DNA from: Magnetaquiglobus sp039908105
GTDB lineage: Bacteria; Pseudomonadota; Magnetococcia; Magnetococcales; Magnetaquicoccaceae
DNA length: 64,000 bases
Reading direction: 5' to 3'
Assembly: GCA_039908105.1 (NCBI GenBank)
Contig: JAMOBI010000022.1
Location: 1-64,000 of the forward strand
In this document: positions 1 through 8,059 of the stretch, one piece after another
How positions within the stretch are numbered: position 1 is the first letter of the stretch
How the letters are laid out: every line of letters begins with the position of its first letter
Made by a program: the position numbers and the translations under genes
Notes under the pieces: model-generated
The model's database searches: none
Seen by the model: the letters and a program-made list of their open reading frames with translations, nothing else
What the model was told of the DNA's origin: nothing

Positions 1-203
1 TCAAAAAGTTTTTAATGCGAGTTATTTTTATTTAAAATCGCATGCGAATCAAATAGATAGTAAGGCAATGGAAACCAGAAAAAACAATAAGTTGGTTTTT
101 GCAACTACCTCCAATAAAAACTGCACATTCCAGGCTGGGTGCGGTTTGGCAACCAGTCGTTGACCTGATCGAACGTAACCCCCCAGCTGCATCCGGATAC
201 CCC
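1..203. other. AT-rich intergenic lead-in to gatCAB
   Basis: No credible gene is visible here. The first 110 bases are clearly more AT-rich than the rest of the window. Bases 111-147 are an isolated end of the E1 repeat, listed separately. I could not identify a convincing promoter for gatC, although the AT-rich stretch is a plausible place for one. Confidence 0.5.
111..147 (-). repeat. Solo left terminal repeat of E1 element
   Basis: Read on the minus strand this is the complete left end of the E1 family (AAACCGCACCCAGCCTGG followed by an AATGTG...GTTTTTATTGG stretch), with no internal part or right end. It is therefore a remnant or solo end, about 57 bases upstream of the gatC start. Confidence 0.7.
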
Positions 204-491
204 ATGTCCATCACCGAAGAGACGATTCGTCATGTGGCCACCCTGGCCCGCCTGCAGATCTCCGGCGCGGAGATTCAAACCTATACCGACCAGCTCGGGC
301 GCATTCTTGAGATGATGGAAGCGCTGCGCGCGATTCCGACCGAGGGGGTGGCCCCGATGTCCCACGCCGTGGAGATGACCATCCCGGAACGGGACGATGG
401 GGTGGTCAACGACAACCGTCGGGCTGCCATGCTCGCCAATGCGCCGGACTCCGAGGAGGGGTGCTTCCGCGTCCCGAAGATCATTGAATAA
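204..491 (+). CDS. gatC: Asp/Glu-tRNA amidotransferase subunit C
   Basis: GatC is the small structural subunit that stabilises GatA on GatB in the cytoplasmic GatCAB complex, which amidates misacylated Asp-tRNA(Asn) and Glu-tRNA(Gln). The 95-residue product has the family's usual length and pattern: it opens MSITEETIRHVATLARL, has the helix around YTDQLGRILEMMEAL, and ends in the RVPKIIE tail typical of GatC. The open frame extends upstream to base 99, but the ATG at 204 gives the standard N-terminus. gatA and gatB follow, separated from gatC by an E1 repeat of about 250 bases. Function is confident from sequence and neighbours; the role in making Asn-tRNA, Gln-tRNA or both is inferred from the family. 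Confidence 0.93.
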   Translation: MSITEETIRHVATLARLQISGAEIQTYTDQLGRILEMMEALRAIPTEGVAPMSHAVEMTIPERDDGVVNDNRRAAMLANAPDSEEGCFRVPKIIE

Positions 492-505
492 GGCCTCTTC
501 ATTCT

Positions 506-751
506 AAACCGCAACCAGTTTGGAATGTGTAGTTTTTATTAGTGAAAAAAAAGAGAGGGTCTGGGAGATTCATCTCCCAGGGTTTTGACTTTGACTTTAG
601 CGCGCTCTTCAAAAGAAGCATTTTTCGCGGTTTTTGCGAAAAATGCGCCGCGCGCGGCCTTCGCGGGAGTCGTTTCCGCTTTTTGGAAACGACTCCCGCA
701 TCTTGCACGCAGACTTGCGAAAAACTACGCATCCCAAAATGGGTGCGGTTT
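506..751 (+). repeat. E1 element, full-length copy
   Basis: This is a typical full-length member (about 246 bp). Left end AAACCGCAACCAGTTTGG and right end CAAAATGGGTGCGGTTT form imperfect terminal inverted repeats. Internal hairpins are: H1 at 561-580 (CTGGGAGA, loop TTCA, TCTCCCAG) followed by GGTTTT; H2 at 618-646 (GCATTTTTCGC / GCGAAAAATGC); and H3 at 663-699, a perfect 15-bp stem GCGGGAGTCGTTTCC with a 7-base loop. The open frames inside (for example 542-805) are shared by other copies and are not believed to be genes. It separates gatC from gatA. Confidence 0.9.
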
Positions 752-780
752 AAGAACTTCCAGCAAGGATACCCCGGAAC

Positions 781-2250
781 GTGGAACCGACCATTCCGAC
801 CCTGACGCAGGCGGCCCGCGCCCTGGCTGCGCGGGAGATCTCCAGCCTTGAGCTGACCCGTGCCTGCCTGGAGCGCATCGCCCGCCATCAATCCACCCTC
901 AACGCTTTCATCACCGTGGATGAGGCCGGTGCCCTGCAGGCCGCCGAAGAGGCTGACCGGGCACGGGCACAAGGCAACGTCACCCCCTTGACCGGCATTC
1001 CGCTGGCCATCAAGGATATCTTCTGCATCGAAGGGATGCGTACCACCTGCGCCTCGCGCATGCTGGAGAACTTCCGGCCCCCCTATGAATCAACCGTCAC
1101 CGCGCGGCTGCGCAAGGCCGGTGCCGTGATCCTCGGCAAGACCAACATGGATGAGTTCGCCATGGGCTCCTCCAACGAGACCTCTTGTTTCGGTCCGGTG
1201 GCCAACCCCTGGGATCCGCAACGCACGCCGGGCGGCTCCTCGGGCGGCTCGGCGGCAGCCGTGGCCGCCGGACTCTGTGTCGCGGCCCTGGGGACCGATA
1301 CCGGCGGCTCGATCCGCCAACCCGCGGCCATGACCGGCATCACCGGCTTGAAACCCACCTATGGCCGCGTGTCGCGCTTCGGCATGATCGCCTTTGCCTC
1401 ATCGCTCGATCAGGCCGGCCCCATGACCCGTGATTGCGCCGATGCCGCGTGCCTGTTGCAGGTGATGGCCGGGCACGATCCCAAGGACTCCACCTCCATC
1501 GACGCCCCGGTACCCGACTATACCGCCGCACTCGATCGCCCGATCCAGGGGATGCGCATCGGCCTGCCAGAGGAGTATTTCACCGCGGGACTCCATCCGG
1601 AATCGCGAGCGGCGATTGAGGCGGCCATCGAGATTTATCGCGGGTTGGGGGCGACCATCGTACCGATTTCGCTCCCCATGACCGGTCATGCGATTCCGAC
1701 CTACTACATCATCGCCCCGGCTGAGGCCTCCTCCAACCTGGCCCGTTATGACGGCATCCGTTTCGGCCACCGCTGCGACCAGCCCAAGGATCTCAAGGAT
1801 CTCTACGCCCGCACCCGCGCCGAGGGTTTCGGAGCCGAGGTCAAGCGACGCATCATGCTCGGCACCTATGTGCTCTCCTCAGGCTACTACGACGCCTATT
1901 ACCGCAAGGCGCAACGGGTGCGCCGGCTGATCGCCGAGGATTTCGCCCGCGCCTTTGGCGAGCACGACCTGTCGGTGATCCTCACCCCGACCGCGCCGGA
2001 GACCGCTTTTGAACTCGGTGCCAAGAATCAGGATCCAGTCAGCATGTATCTGTCGGACATCTATACCATCAACGTTAATCTGGCCGGTTTGCCGGGCGCT
2101 TCGCTGCCGTGCGGCTTCGACTCCCACGGCTTGCCGATCGGCATGCAGCTCATTGCCCGGCCCCTCGATGAGGCCGCCATCCTGACCATCGGACACGCCT
2201 ATCAACAGGCCACCCAGTGGCATGCAGCCCGACCCGGAAACACGCCATGA
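781..2250 (+). CDS. gatA: Asp/Glu-tRNA amidotransferase subunit A
   Basis: GatA is the glutaminase/amidase subunit of GatCAB: it releases ammonia from glutamine, which GatB uses to amidate misacylated tRNA. The 489-residue protein carries the amidase signature with its Ser-cisSer-Lys triad, which I place at Lys78 (in PLAIKDI), Ser153 (in GGSSGGS) and Ser177 (in GTDTGGSIRQP). The start is GTG at 781, preceded by an AAGGA ribosome-binding site near 764. The stop overlaps the gatB start (ATGA), suggesting translational coupling. Length and motifs match the family throughout. Confidence 0.96.
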   Translation: MEPTIPTLTQAARALAAREISSLELTRACLERIARHQSTLNAFITVDEAGALQAAEEADRARAQGNVTPLTGIPLAIKDIFCIEGMRTTCASRMLENFRPPYESTVTARLRKAGAVILGKTNMDEFAMGSSNETSCFGPVANPWDPQRTPGGSSGGSAAAVAAGLCVAALGTDTGGSIRQPAAMTGITGLKPTYGRVSRFGMIAFASSLDQAGPMTRDCADAACLLQVMAGHDPKDSTSIDAPVPDYTAALDRPIQGMRIGLPEEYFTAGLHPESRAAIEAAIEIYRGLGATIVPISLPMTGHAIPTYYIIAPAEASSNLARYDGIRFGHRCDQPKDLKDLYARTRAEGFGAEVKRRIMLGTYVLSSGYYDAYYRKAQRVRRLIAEDFARAFGEHDLSVILTPTAPETAFELGAKNQDPVSMYLSDIYTINVNLAGLPGASLPCGFDSHGLPIGMQLIARPLDEAAILTIGHAYQQATQWHAARPGNTP

Positions 2251-3695
2251 CCACTCAGAACCCCTACGAAACCGTCATCGGGTTGGAGATTCACACCCAG
2301 CTGGCCACCCGCTCCAAGATCTTCTGCGGCTGTCCGAACCGCTTCGGTGCGGAGCCGAACACCCAGATCTGCCCGGTCTGCGCCGCCTTTCCTGGCGTTT
2401 TGCCGGTGCTCAACCGGTCGGTGCTTGACCTGGCCATCCGGACGGGTCTGGCGCTGAACGGTCAGATTCGCACCCGGAACGAATTTGCCCGCAAGAACTA
2501 TTTTTATCCGGATCTGCCGGCGGGCTATCAGATCTCCCAGTTTGAACTGCCGATCGTCGAGCACGGCGAGTTGATGATCGAGATCGAGGGCGAGCCGCGC
2601 AAACGGATCGGCATCACCCGCGCCCATATGGAGGTGGATGCCGGCAAGAGTCTGCATGAGGGGATTCAGGGGGCTTCGTGGGTCGATCTCAACCGCACCG
2701 GTACGCCACTTCTGGAGATCGTCACCGAGCCGGATCTGCGTTCGGCTGCCGAGACCGGGGTGTTCTTGAAGAAACTGCGCGCCCTGGTGCGTCATCTCGG
2801 GGTGTGTGACGGCAACATGGAGGAGGGGTCGTTCCGCTGCGATGCCAACGTGTCGGTGCGCAAGGTGGGTGAAAGCCGTCTGGGAACCCGGGCCGAGATC
2901 AAGAATCTCAACTCCATCCGCAACGTCATGCGTGCCATCGAGTATGAGGTGGATCGACAGATCGACCTGATTGAATCGGGTGAAAAGGTGGTTCAGGAGA
3001 CCCGTCTGTGGGATGCCAATCAGAATCACACCCGTTCGATGCGCGGCAAGGAGGAGGCGCACGACTACCGCTACTTCCCGGAGCCCGATCTGCCGGTGGT
3101 GGTGATCACGCCTGAGCGGATCGCAGCGGTGCGCGCCGCGATGCCGGAGCTGCCGGACGAAAAATTCGCCCGGTTTCAAGCCGAGTTCGGCTTGAACGAT
3201 TACGATGCCGGGGTTCTGACCGCGGATCGTGAGATGGCGGACTATTTTGAAGCCGCGCTGGCGGTGGCCCGCCCGGCGGATCCCAAGGCGGTGGCCAACT
3301 GGGTGACGGTCGAGCTGTTGGGCCGGCTCAACCGCGAGGGGCTGGAGATCGGCCAGTCACCGGTTCTGGCCGAGGCATTGGGCAAGTTGACCCGCATGAT
3401 TCACGAAGGGGTGATCAGCGGCAAAATCGCCAAGACGGTGTTCGCCCATCTGTGGGAGCACGGCGGCGATCCGGCCAAAATTGTCGAGGAGCGCGGTTTG
3501 CTGCAGGTATCGGATCAGGGGGCGATCGAGGCCGAGGTGGATCGGGTATTGGCTGCGCACGTCGACAAGATCGAGTCGTATCGTGCCGGCAAGACGCAGT
3601 TGTTGGGATTTTTTGTCGGTGAGGTGATGAAGGCGACGCGCGGCAAGGCCAATCCGGGGGTGGTGAACGGGTTGTTGAAGGAGAAGCTCAAGTGA
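2247..3695 (+). CDS. gatB: Asp/Glu-tRNA amidotransferase subunit B
   Basis: GatB binds the misacylated tRNA, activates the side-chain carboxylate with ATP and transfers ammonia from GatA. The protein (482 aa) starts MTTQNPYETVIGLEIHTQL, typical of GatB, with the cysteine-containing segment around FCGCPNRF and CPVCAAFPG (residues about 27-50) expected of the zinc-binding cradle domain. The C-terminal YqeY-like tail domain is present (residues about 330-482, ending in GKANPGVVNGLLKEKL). The ATG at 2247 overlaps the gatA TGA; an in-frame upstream extension to 2217 is within gatA and unlikely. An E1 repeat begins 14 bases after the stop. Confidence 0.96.
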   Translation: MTTQNPYETVIGLEIHTQLATRSKIFCGCPNRFGAEPNTQICPVCAAFPGVLPVLNRSVLDLAIRTGLALNGQIRTRNEFARKNYFYPDLPAGYQISQFELPIVEHGELMIEIEGEPRKRIGITRAHMEVDAGKSLHEGIQGASWVDLNRTGTPLLEIVTEPDLRSAAETGVFLKKLRALVRHLGVCDGNMEEGSFRCDANVSVRKVGESRLGTRAEIKNLNSIRNVMRAIEYEVDRQIDLIESGEKVVQETRLWDANQNHTRSMRGKEEAHDYRYFPEPDLPVVVITPERIAAVRAAMPELPDEKFARFQAEFGLNDYDAGVLTADREMADYFEAALAVARPADPKAVANWVTVELLGRLNREGLEIGQSPVLAEALGKLTRMIHEGVISGKIAKTVFAHLWEHGGDPAKIVEERGLLQVSDQGAIEAEVDRVLAAHVDKIESYRAGKTQLLGFFVGEVMKATRGKANPGVVNGLLKEKLK

Positions 3696-3709
3696 GTTGA
3701 GAGGGAATC

Positions 3710-3890
3710 AAACCGCCTCGGTTTGGAATGTGTCGTTTTTACGGGTCAAAAAAAAGAGAGGGTCTGGGAGATTCCTCTCCCAGGGTTTTGCCTTTGACTT
3801 TAGCGCGCTCTTTTCAAGGAGCATTTTTCGCGCCTTTTCTAGAAAAATGGGCCGCGCGCGGCCTTCGAGAGAGTCGTTTCTTTGTTTTTA
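3710..3890 (+). repeat. E1 element, right end replaced by E2
   Basis: The left terminal repeat, hairpin H1 (CTGGGAGA / TCTCCCAG) and hairpin H2 are present, but the sequence departs from the E1 consensus inside the H3 region at about 3889. It continues into a fragment of the second repeat family (TTTTTACCGTGGA), and the E1 right end is missing. It lies just downstream of gatB in the same orientation. Confidence 0.8.
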
Positions 3891-3925
3891 CCGTGGAGTG
3901 CCGCCGGGGCACGGAACAGTCTTGA
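3888..3925 (+). repeat. E2 palindromic repeat, partial
   Basis: The sequence TTTACCGTGGAGTGCC GCCG GGCACGGAAC matches the hairpin half of the E2 family, whose better copies read CCGTGGAACxCCC TTCG GGGxGTTCCACGG. The stem arms have diverged together (GTGCC / GGCAC). It abuts the truncated E1 copy. Confidence 0.6.
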
Positions 3926-3950
3926 CAAGTTGGGAGGAAAGCGGGAAAAT
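3922..3950 (+). promoter_or_regulatory. Candidate sigma-70-type promoter
   Basis: TTGACA at 3922-3927 is a perfect -35 box; 17 bases further on, GAAAAT at 3945-3950 matches four of six -10 consensus positions. It lies just upstream of the small gene at 3995 and would give a leader of about 38 bases. It is a sequence match only. Confidence 0.5.
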
Positions 3951-3994
3951 GGAGCTGTCAGCACTCTTTTCATCCGCATTTCGGAGTGACGACC

Positions 3995-4210
3995 ATGAGC
4001 GGAATTATCCCAGAACTCACGAGTATCAATGCTGATCTGAGCCAGATGGCTCTGGTCCGGCTATACCAAACCTTGCGGCAAGAAAACGCCCAGGCTCTGG
4101 ACGCAAACGCCTTCCTGCAAGCCGTGTCCAAGAATACCCCCACTTTTTCGGACGCCTACCGGGTGGACATCTCCCAGACAGCCCGGCAACTGGCAGCCAC
4201 AGGGCGCTAA
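3995..4210 (+). CDS. Small hypothetical protein (71 aa)
   Basis: I do not recognise this protein. It starts MSGIIPELTSINADLSQMAL and appears soluble and helical, with no signal peptide, membrane segment or cysteine. The ATG at 3995 is preferred over the GTG at 3986 because the CGGAG at 3982-3986 is well spaced for it. A good promoter match lies at 3922-3950, which makes a real small gene more likely. Its 3' neighbour, a Crp/Fnr regulator, is convergent, and bases 4211-4352 between them contain nothing else that I can name. It could be a motility- or stress-related small protein, but nothing in the sequence proves that. Confidence 0.6.
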   Translation: MSGIIPELTSINADLSQMALVRLYQTLRQENAQALDANAFLQAVSKNTPTFSDAYRVDISQTARQLAATGR

Positions 4211-4352
4211 TCCCTGTTCCTTAAATTCCATCCTTTGGCGTGAATCCTTCCAAATTGAACTCTGGGGCATCGATTACCCGTCAACTTGCCGGGTGCAGTG
4301 TCTCATCGTTCGCGTTTGACTGCTTTTCTTGAATGGCTCCGCGAATTGGGTA

Positions 4353-5078
4353 TCAGGGATTTTTCTCCTGTCCCTGTTGCTCCTCTTCGATGAAGGCTTC
4401 GAGCGCGCCTTGATCCAGGATCTGGATGAGCCGTCCCTTCACCTCGATGAGTTCAAGCTTACTCAAACGTGCCAGGATGCGTGAAAAGGTCTCAGGCTGG
4501 ATCGACAGACGTGAGGCGATCACCCGCTTGGAGGCGTCCAGGCGTACCATGCCACTCCCGGTACCCGTACCCGGACTCTTGTTGGCCAGAAGGTAACGTG
4601 CCAGCCGCACGGGCGCGCTCTGCAAACTCAACGTACGAATTTCAGCCAACTGCCCGTGCAGACGTTTGCTCATCTCCGCCATCATCCGGAAACAGGTCTC
4701 CGGAGATTCCCGCAGGATGTTTAAAAAGGTTTTGTTATCGAAAGCGAGCACATCGCAAGAGGCCAGAGCCGTGGCAAAAACCGGATAGTTCTGCTGTTCC
4801 ATGAACATCACCGCCAGGGCGATCGGATCGCCCGGTCCCATGATGCGCAACACCTTTTCCGTACCGTTGAGCGCCAGATGAAACAGCTTCACCCGCCCCT
4901 TGAGGATGATGAAAAAGCGATCGGCCACCTCCTGGGCATGGAAAAGCGCTTCATTTTCCTCCAGATGGATCAATCGCATGGTGCGTTGCACACGTGCCAC
5001 TTGCACCTCGGAGAGCGCCCGAAACAGCGGGGTTTCGCGAAAGACCTTATGGATCGGATCCCGGGTGGGCAGCGTCAT
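4353..5078 (-). CDS. Crp/Fnr-family transcription regulator
   Basis: A 241-residue regulator with a cyclic-nucleotide-binding-like beta-barrel (residues about 20-130, including the segment RFFIILKGRVKLFHLALNG), a long dimerisation helix and a C-terminal winged helix-turn-helix (SKRVIASRLSIQPETFSRIL, about 185-205). It lacks the N-terminal cysteine cluster of oxygen-sensing FNR, so an Fe-S FNR is unlikely. The barrel lacks an obvious cAMP-binding Arg-Ser pair, so a DNR-like (nitric oxide/haem) or other ligand sensor is possible. It is monocistronic or cotranscribed with the small basic protein upstream at 5136-5372. The effector and targets cannot be deduced here. Confidence 0.85.
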   Translation of the reverse strand: MTLPTRDPIHKVFRETPLFRALSEVQVARVQRTMRLIHLEENEALFHAQEVADRFFIILKGRVKLFHLALNGTEKVLRIMGPGDPIALAVMFMEQQNYPVFATALASCDVLAFDNKTFLNILRESPETCFRMMAEMSKRLHGQLAEIRTLSLQSAPVRLARYLLANKSPGTGTGSGMVRLDASKRVIASRLSIQPETFSRILARLSKLELIEVKGRLIQILDQGALEAFIEEEQQGQEKNP

Positions 5079-5135
5079 GATGGATACTCTTTAGGGAGTG
5101 ATCGGTAAAATCGGGTGAACAATCATCAAGCGGCC

Positions 5136-5372
5136 TCATGAGCCCGACTGGCGCTGACGGCGGCGTTTGTCCGCACGCCGGCTGATCAGTTGTGCCAGCT
5201 CTGCACGACCATAGACCTCGGGCAGACTGCCCAGGTTCAATCCAAACGACCATTTTTTCAAACCACCCCGGAATGCCGATTGCAATTTCTTCTCCGCACG
5301 CCACAGCTTATCGAAACTCTTGCCAATGGGGGCCAGGATGGCGGAGAGCTGTTTTTTCTTGTCCGAAGCCAT
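5136..5372 (-). CDS. Small basic hypothetical protein (78 aa)
   Basis: I do not recognise a family. The open frame extends to 5498, but the ATG at 5372 has an AAGGAG box ten bases upstream and is the likely start, giving MASDKKKQLSAILAPIGKSF. The protein is rich in Lys and Arg with a strongly basic C-terminus (SRRADKRRRQRQSGS), has no membrane segment, and could bind nucleic acid. It lies upstream of the Crp/Fnr gene on the same strand, with about 57 bases between them. Confidence 0.55.
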   Translation of the reverse strand: MASDKKKQLSAILAPIGKSFDKLWRAEKKLQSAFRGGLKKWSFGLNLGSLPEVYGRAELAQLISRRADKRRRQRQSGS

Positions 5373-5520
5373 GGATGAACGACTCCTTTTCTCCGCGCTG
5401 GCGGGATGCGGGGACAATGGGCAACTTTTTCCCCTCCCCAACTGAAACAATCCGGCAAATCGTGCCTCTCTCCATCTATATGCGAATCTATCAAACAATC
5501 ACCCGCAATCACAACCCAAT

Positions 5521-5625
5521 CTTGCATGATGGGGGGAGAACTTCTTCACCCCCCCACCCGTGGAACGCCCGAGGGGCATTTTTTGGGAACAAAACAGGAT
5601 GGGGAGAGAGTATTTCACCCCCAGG
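5521..5625 (-). repeat. E2 palindromic repeat, with degenerate second half-copy
   Basis: On the minus strand bases 5521-5580 read as an E2 element: a hairpin half around CCTCGGGCGTTCCACGGG, then a G-rich/C-rich half ending CTCCCCCCATCATGCAAG. Bases 5590-5625 repeat the G-rich/C-rich half in degenerate form. The surrounding stretch 5373-5746 holds no other gene I can support. Confidence 0.65.
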
Positions 5626-5746
5626 CTAAAATCATGGCACGTTTTTGGCATTTCGTTAACCATCCCCTCCTTTCGGGTGATCCATCATACGTTAGGATTT
5701 TGTCAATCTGCGTCGTCTGGAAGTCTTGCACAAAGGATCGATCATC

Positions 5747-6094
5747 ATGGCGGTCATGGATGTACGCTGTCCCGATTGTCACGGGCTCAACGTGGTCAAA
5801 TACGGTCTGCAGCCCAACGGCAAACAACGCTATCTGTGTCAGGATCCCAACTGCGCACGGCGCATCTTCATCGTGCGTCCGCCAGCCGATGCGGACATGC
5901 CGCGTCTTCCGATCGAGATGCGCCGCATCATCGAACGGGCGCTGGCCGGTGCCGGGATCGCCCAGACCGCCCAGGAGTTGAAACTGCCCACCGAGACCGT
6001 GGCCCAGGTGTTTCAGCTGCTCGCCCGTTTCACCCCGCCGCCCGGTGCGGTGAGCCGTTCCAGACAAGCCTTGCGTCGTCGTGCCGCCGGGTAG
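5747..6094 (+). CDS. Orphan IS1 InsA-like zinc-ribbon/HTH protein
   Basis: The N-terminus (MAVMDVRCPDCHGLNVVKYG, then GKQRYLCQDPNC) is the four-cysteine zinc ribbon found at the start of IS1-family InsA. Residues about 60-95 (IIERALAGAGIAQTAQELKL) look like the InsA helix-turn-helix. At 115 residues it is a little longer than InsA. No InsB transposase, terminal inverted repeat or target duplication follows, so it does not look like a working insertion sequence. The start ATG at 5747 has AAAGGA upstream. It may be a decayed IS1 remnant or a domesticated DNA-binding protein; the intact, well-started frame slightly favours the latter. Confidence 0.7.
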   Translation: MAVMDVRCPDCHGLNVVKYGLQPNGKQRYLCQDPNCARRIFIVRPPADADMPRLPIEMRRIIERALAGAGIAQTAQELKLPTETVAQVFQLLARFTPPPGAVSRSRQALRRRAAG

Positions 6095-6139
6095 GCGAAG
6101 AGTTCACATTTTTCCATAAACATTCCTCCCCAGTGTGAC

Positions 6140-6190
6140 GAAACAACAGGGTAGACGCGCAGCCGATCTGGCTGCGCCCATCGTTGTTTC
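6140..6190 (+). promoter_or_regulatory. Two-tier stem in leader of sigma-54 activator gene
   Basis: An outer stem GAAACAAC (6140-6147) / GTTGTTTC (6183-6190) encloses an inner perfect stem GCGCAGCC (6157-6164), loop GATCT, GGCTGCGC (6170-6177). There is no T-run, so it does not look like an intrinsic terminator. It ends nine bases before the ribosome-binding site at 6199 and could influence translation or mRNA stability. Confidence 0.5.
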
Positions 6191-6208
6191 ATGCGCTCAA
6201 GGGAACCG

Positions 6209-7774
6209 ATGCACCGCACCACCGAGATCAATCAACGCTTGGAGACCCTCAAGTCGCTTCTGGAGCGGATTCACCGCGCCTGGGGAGCGGATGATTTTGA
6301 GGCGCTGATGCGTTTTTTCGTCGAGATTCTGCCACGTCTGACCGATGCGGAGCGGTGCAGCGTCTTCATCGTCGATCCGGGCAGCGAAAACATCTGGCTG
6401 AAATTCGGCACCGGGCTCAAAGAGAAGGCGATCATCGCCCCGATGCGTGGCAGCGTGGTTGGCGAGGCGATCTCCACCGGACAGACGGTGATTCGTTCCG
6501 GGCTGGAACACCGAACCGGTTTCCACGTCATCGTTGACCGGCAGACCGATTTCACCACCCGCAATCTGCTCTGCGTACCGATTCAAAGCCTGGCCGGGGC
6601 GTATGTCCTGGGTGCCGTGGAGCTGCTCAACAAGCGGGATGACGCGGGTTTTTCCCTGGAAGATGAGACGCTGATCAAACAACTGGTCAACTATCTCGCC
6701 CTGTCGATCGAACACAACGCGGTGACCGATGAAATTCTCGAAATCACCCGGGACATGCACGCCGAAATGGCGCGGGTGACCGATCCGTTGTACGGTGAGG
6801 AGCGCTATGTGGCCGAAAGCCCGGCCATGCGCCGCATCTTCGCACTGGCCAATCAAATCGCACCCCTGCCGGTCAACGTTTACATCACCGGGGAGAGTGG
6901 TTCGGGCAAGGAGGTGATCGCCCGGTTGATTCATGCGCGCGCCGGCGAGCGGGATACCCGGCCTTTCGTGGCGGTCAACTGTTCGGCGATCCCGGAGAGC
7001 CTGATGGAGAGCGAATTCTTTGGCCATGAGAAGGGGGCGTTCACCGGGGCTGCCGCCAGCCGCATGGGGCGCTTCGAGGAGGCCTCGGGTGGCACGCTGT
7101 TTCTCGACGAGATCGCGGAGATGCCTCTGTCGATCCAGCCACGCTTCTTGAGGGCGATTCAGGAGATGGAGGGAACCCGGCTGGGCAGCAACAAAGTGCG
7201 ACGGTACGATTTTCGTTTGATCAGCGCCTCGGGCAAGGATCTGCATGCCGAGGTCAAGGCCGGACGGTTCCGCGAGGATCTCTTCTTCCGCCTCTTCTCC
7301 ATCGATGTCCATCTGCCGCCGCTGCGCGAGCGACGCGAGGAGATCCTGCCGTTGATGATGCTGTTTTTTGAACAGGTGTGCAAACGGTTCAAAAAACGGC
7401 CTCGTGGTTTTTCGCCGGAGCTGGTCTCCCTGTTCGAGTCCCACCCATGGCCCGGCAACGTGCGCCAGCTGGAACATGAGGTGGAGCGCCTGGTGGCCCT
7501 CACCCCGGATGACGCGTTCATCACCACAGCCCACGCCTCTGCCGCGATTCTGGAGGCCCGTCGACCTGCGATCCTCTCTCCGCTCTCCGCTGCCTCTGCC
7601 TTCGATCCCGTCTCCCTCTCCCTGCCCGAACAGCGCAGACGGCTGGAGATCACCCTGATCTCCCAGGCGCTGCGCCAGGCCCAGGGGAACAAGGTGCGCG
7701 CCTCCGAACTCCTGGAGATCACCCGCCAGTCGCTGCACAACAAAATTCGTCAATATCGGATCGAGGGGGATTAA
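6209..7774 (+). CDS. GAF-domain sigma-54-dependent activator
   Basis: A bacterial enhancer-binding protein of 521 residues that uses ATP hydrolysis to open sigma-54 promoters. An N-terminal GAF sensor (about 20-180) is followed by the AAA+ domain with Walker A GESGSGKEV (about 227), the sigma-54-contacting loop GAFTGA (about 276) and Walker B GGTLFLDEIAEM (about 293), and a Fis-type helix-turn-helix at the end (residues 494-521). There is no phosphoreceiver domain, so a small ligand or redox signal sensed by GAF is expected, as in NorR/NifA-type proteins. The ATG at 6209 has AAGGGA four bases upstream and is preferred to 6191. The TAA stop is the first part of the following E1 repeat. A candidate sigma-54 promoter lies only about 290 bases downstream. 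Confidence 0.93.
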   Translation: MHRTTEINQRLETLKSLLERIHRAWGADDFEALMRFFVEILPRLTDAERCSVFIVDPGSENIWLKFGTGLKEKAIIAPMRGSVVGEAISTGQTVIRSGLEHRTGFHVIVDRQTDFTTRNLLCVPIQSLAGAYVLGAVELLNKRDDAGFSLEDETLIKQLVNYLALSIEHNAVTDEILEITRDMHAEMARVTDPLYGEERYVAESPAMRRIFALANQIAPLPVNVYITGESGSGKEVIARLIHARAGERDTRPFVAVNCSAIPESLMESEFFGHEKGAFTGAAASRMGRFEEASGGTLFLDEIAEMPLSIQPRFLRAIQEMEGTRLGSNKVRRYDFRLISASGKDLHAEVKAGRFREDLFFRLFSIDVHLPPLRERREEILPLMMLFFEQVCKRFKKRPRGFSPELVSLFESHPWPGNVRQLEHEVERLVALTPDDAFITTAHASAAILEARRPAILSPLSAASAFDPVSLSLPEQRRRLEITLISQALRQAQGNKVRASELLEITRQSLHNKIRQYRIEGD

Positions 7775-7920
7775 ACCGCACCCATTTTCGGATGCGTAGT
7801 TTTCTGCAAGGCCGCGCGCGGCCTTCGCGGGAGTCGTTTTTTGCCTTTTGGAAACGACTTTGTGCATTTTGCACTCAAGCCTTGCGAAAAACTGCGCATC
7901 CCAAAACAGGTGCGGTTTAA
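7771..7920 (+). repeat. E1 element, internally deleted copy
   Basis: TTAAACCGCACCC at the left and CAGGTGCGGTTTAA at the right form a clear terminal inverted repeat. Hairpins H1 and H2 are missing, while the H3 stem GAGTCGTTTT / GGAAACGACTT is retained. The TAA stop codon of the sigma-54 activator gene (7772-7774) lies inside the left terminus. Confidence 0.85.
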
Positions 7921-7991
7921 GAGGGTTTCAGTATGCCGCCGGTCTCACCCGGATCTCAAGCATTCGTGCGGATGGGGTTGTGTCGGCCCAC

Positions 7992-8022
7992 CGAATTGAC
8001 ACCCGTTCACACGAATTGACAC
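7992..8022 (+). promoter_or_regulatory. Tandem CGAATTGACAC boxes, candidate activator binding sites
   Basis: The 11-mer CGAATTGACAC occurs at 7992-8002 and again at 8012-8022, exactly 20 bases apart (about two helical turns). The boxes are centred roughly 70 and 90 bases upstream of the transcription start predicted from the sigma-54 promoter at 8060-8075. That placement fits an upstream activating sequence for the neighbouring enhancer-binding protein. The assignment is inferred from position and repetition. Confidence 0.5.
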
Positions 8023-8059
8023 AGCCAGACAACAATTTGATACGCCATGGGATTCACTT

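Noticed and set aside
542..805. Small open frames inside E1 copies (for example 542-805, 3697-4035, 25659-25901, 27807-27989, 57375-57653)
   Set aside because: They translate the same repeat (KKRGSGRFLSQGFAFDFSALF and similar), occur in several frames and on both strands, and are broken differently in each copy, so they do not behave like genes.
7600..7770. A frameshift or truncation of the sigma-54 activator caused by the E1 insertion
   Set aside because: The Fis-type helix-turn-helix is complete (GNKVRASELLEITRQSLHNK and on) and only the stop codon lies in the repeat.
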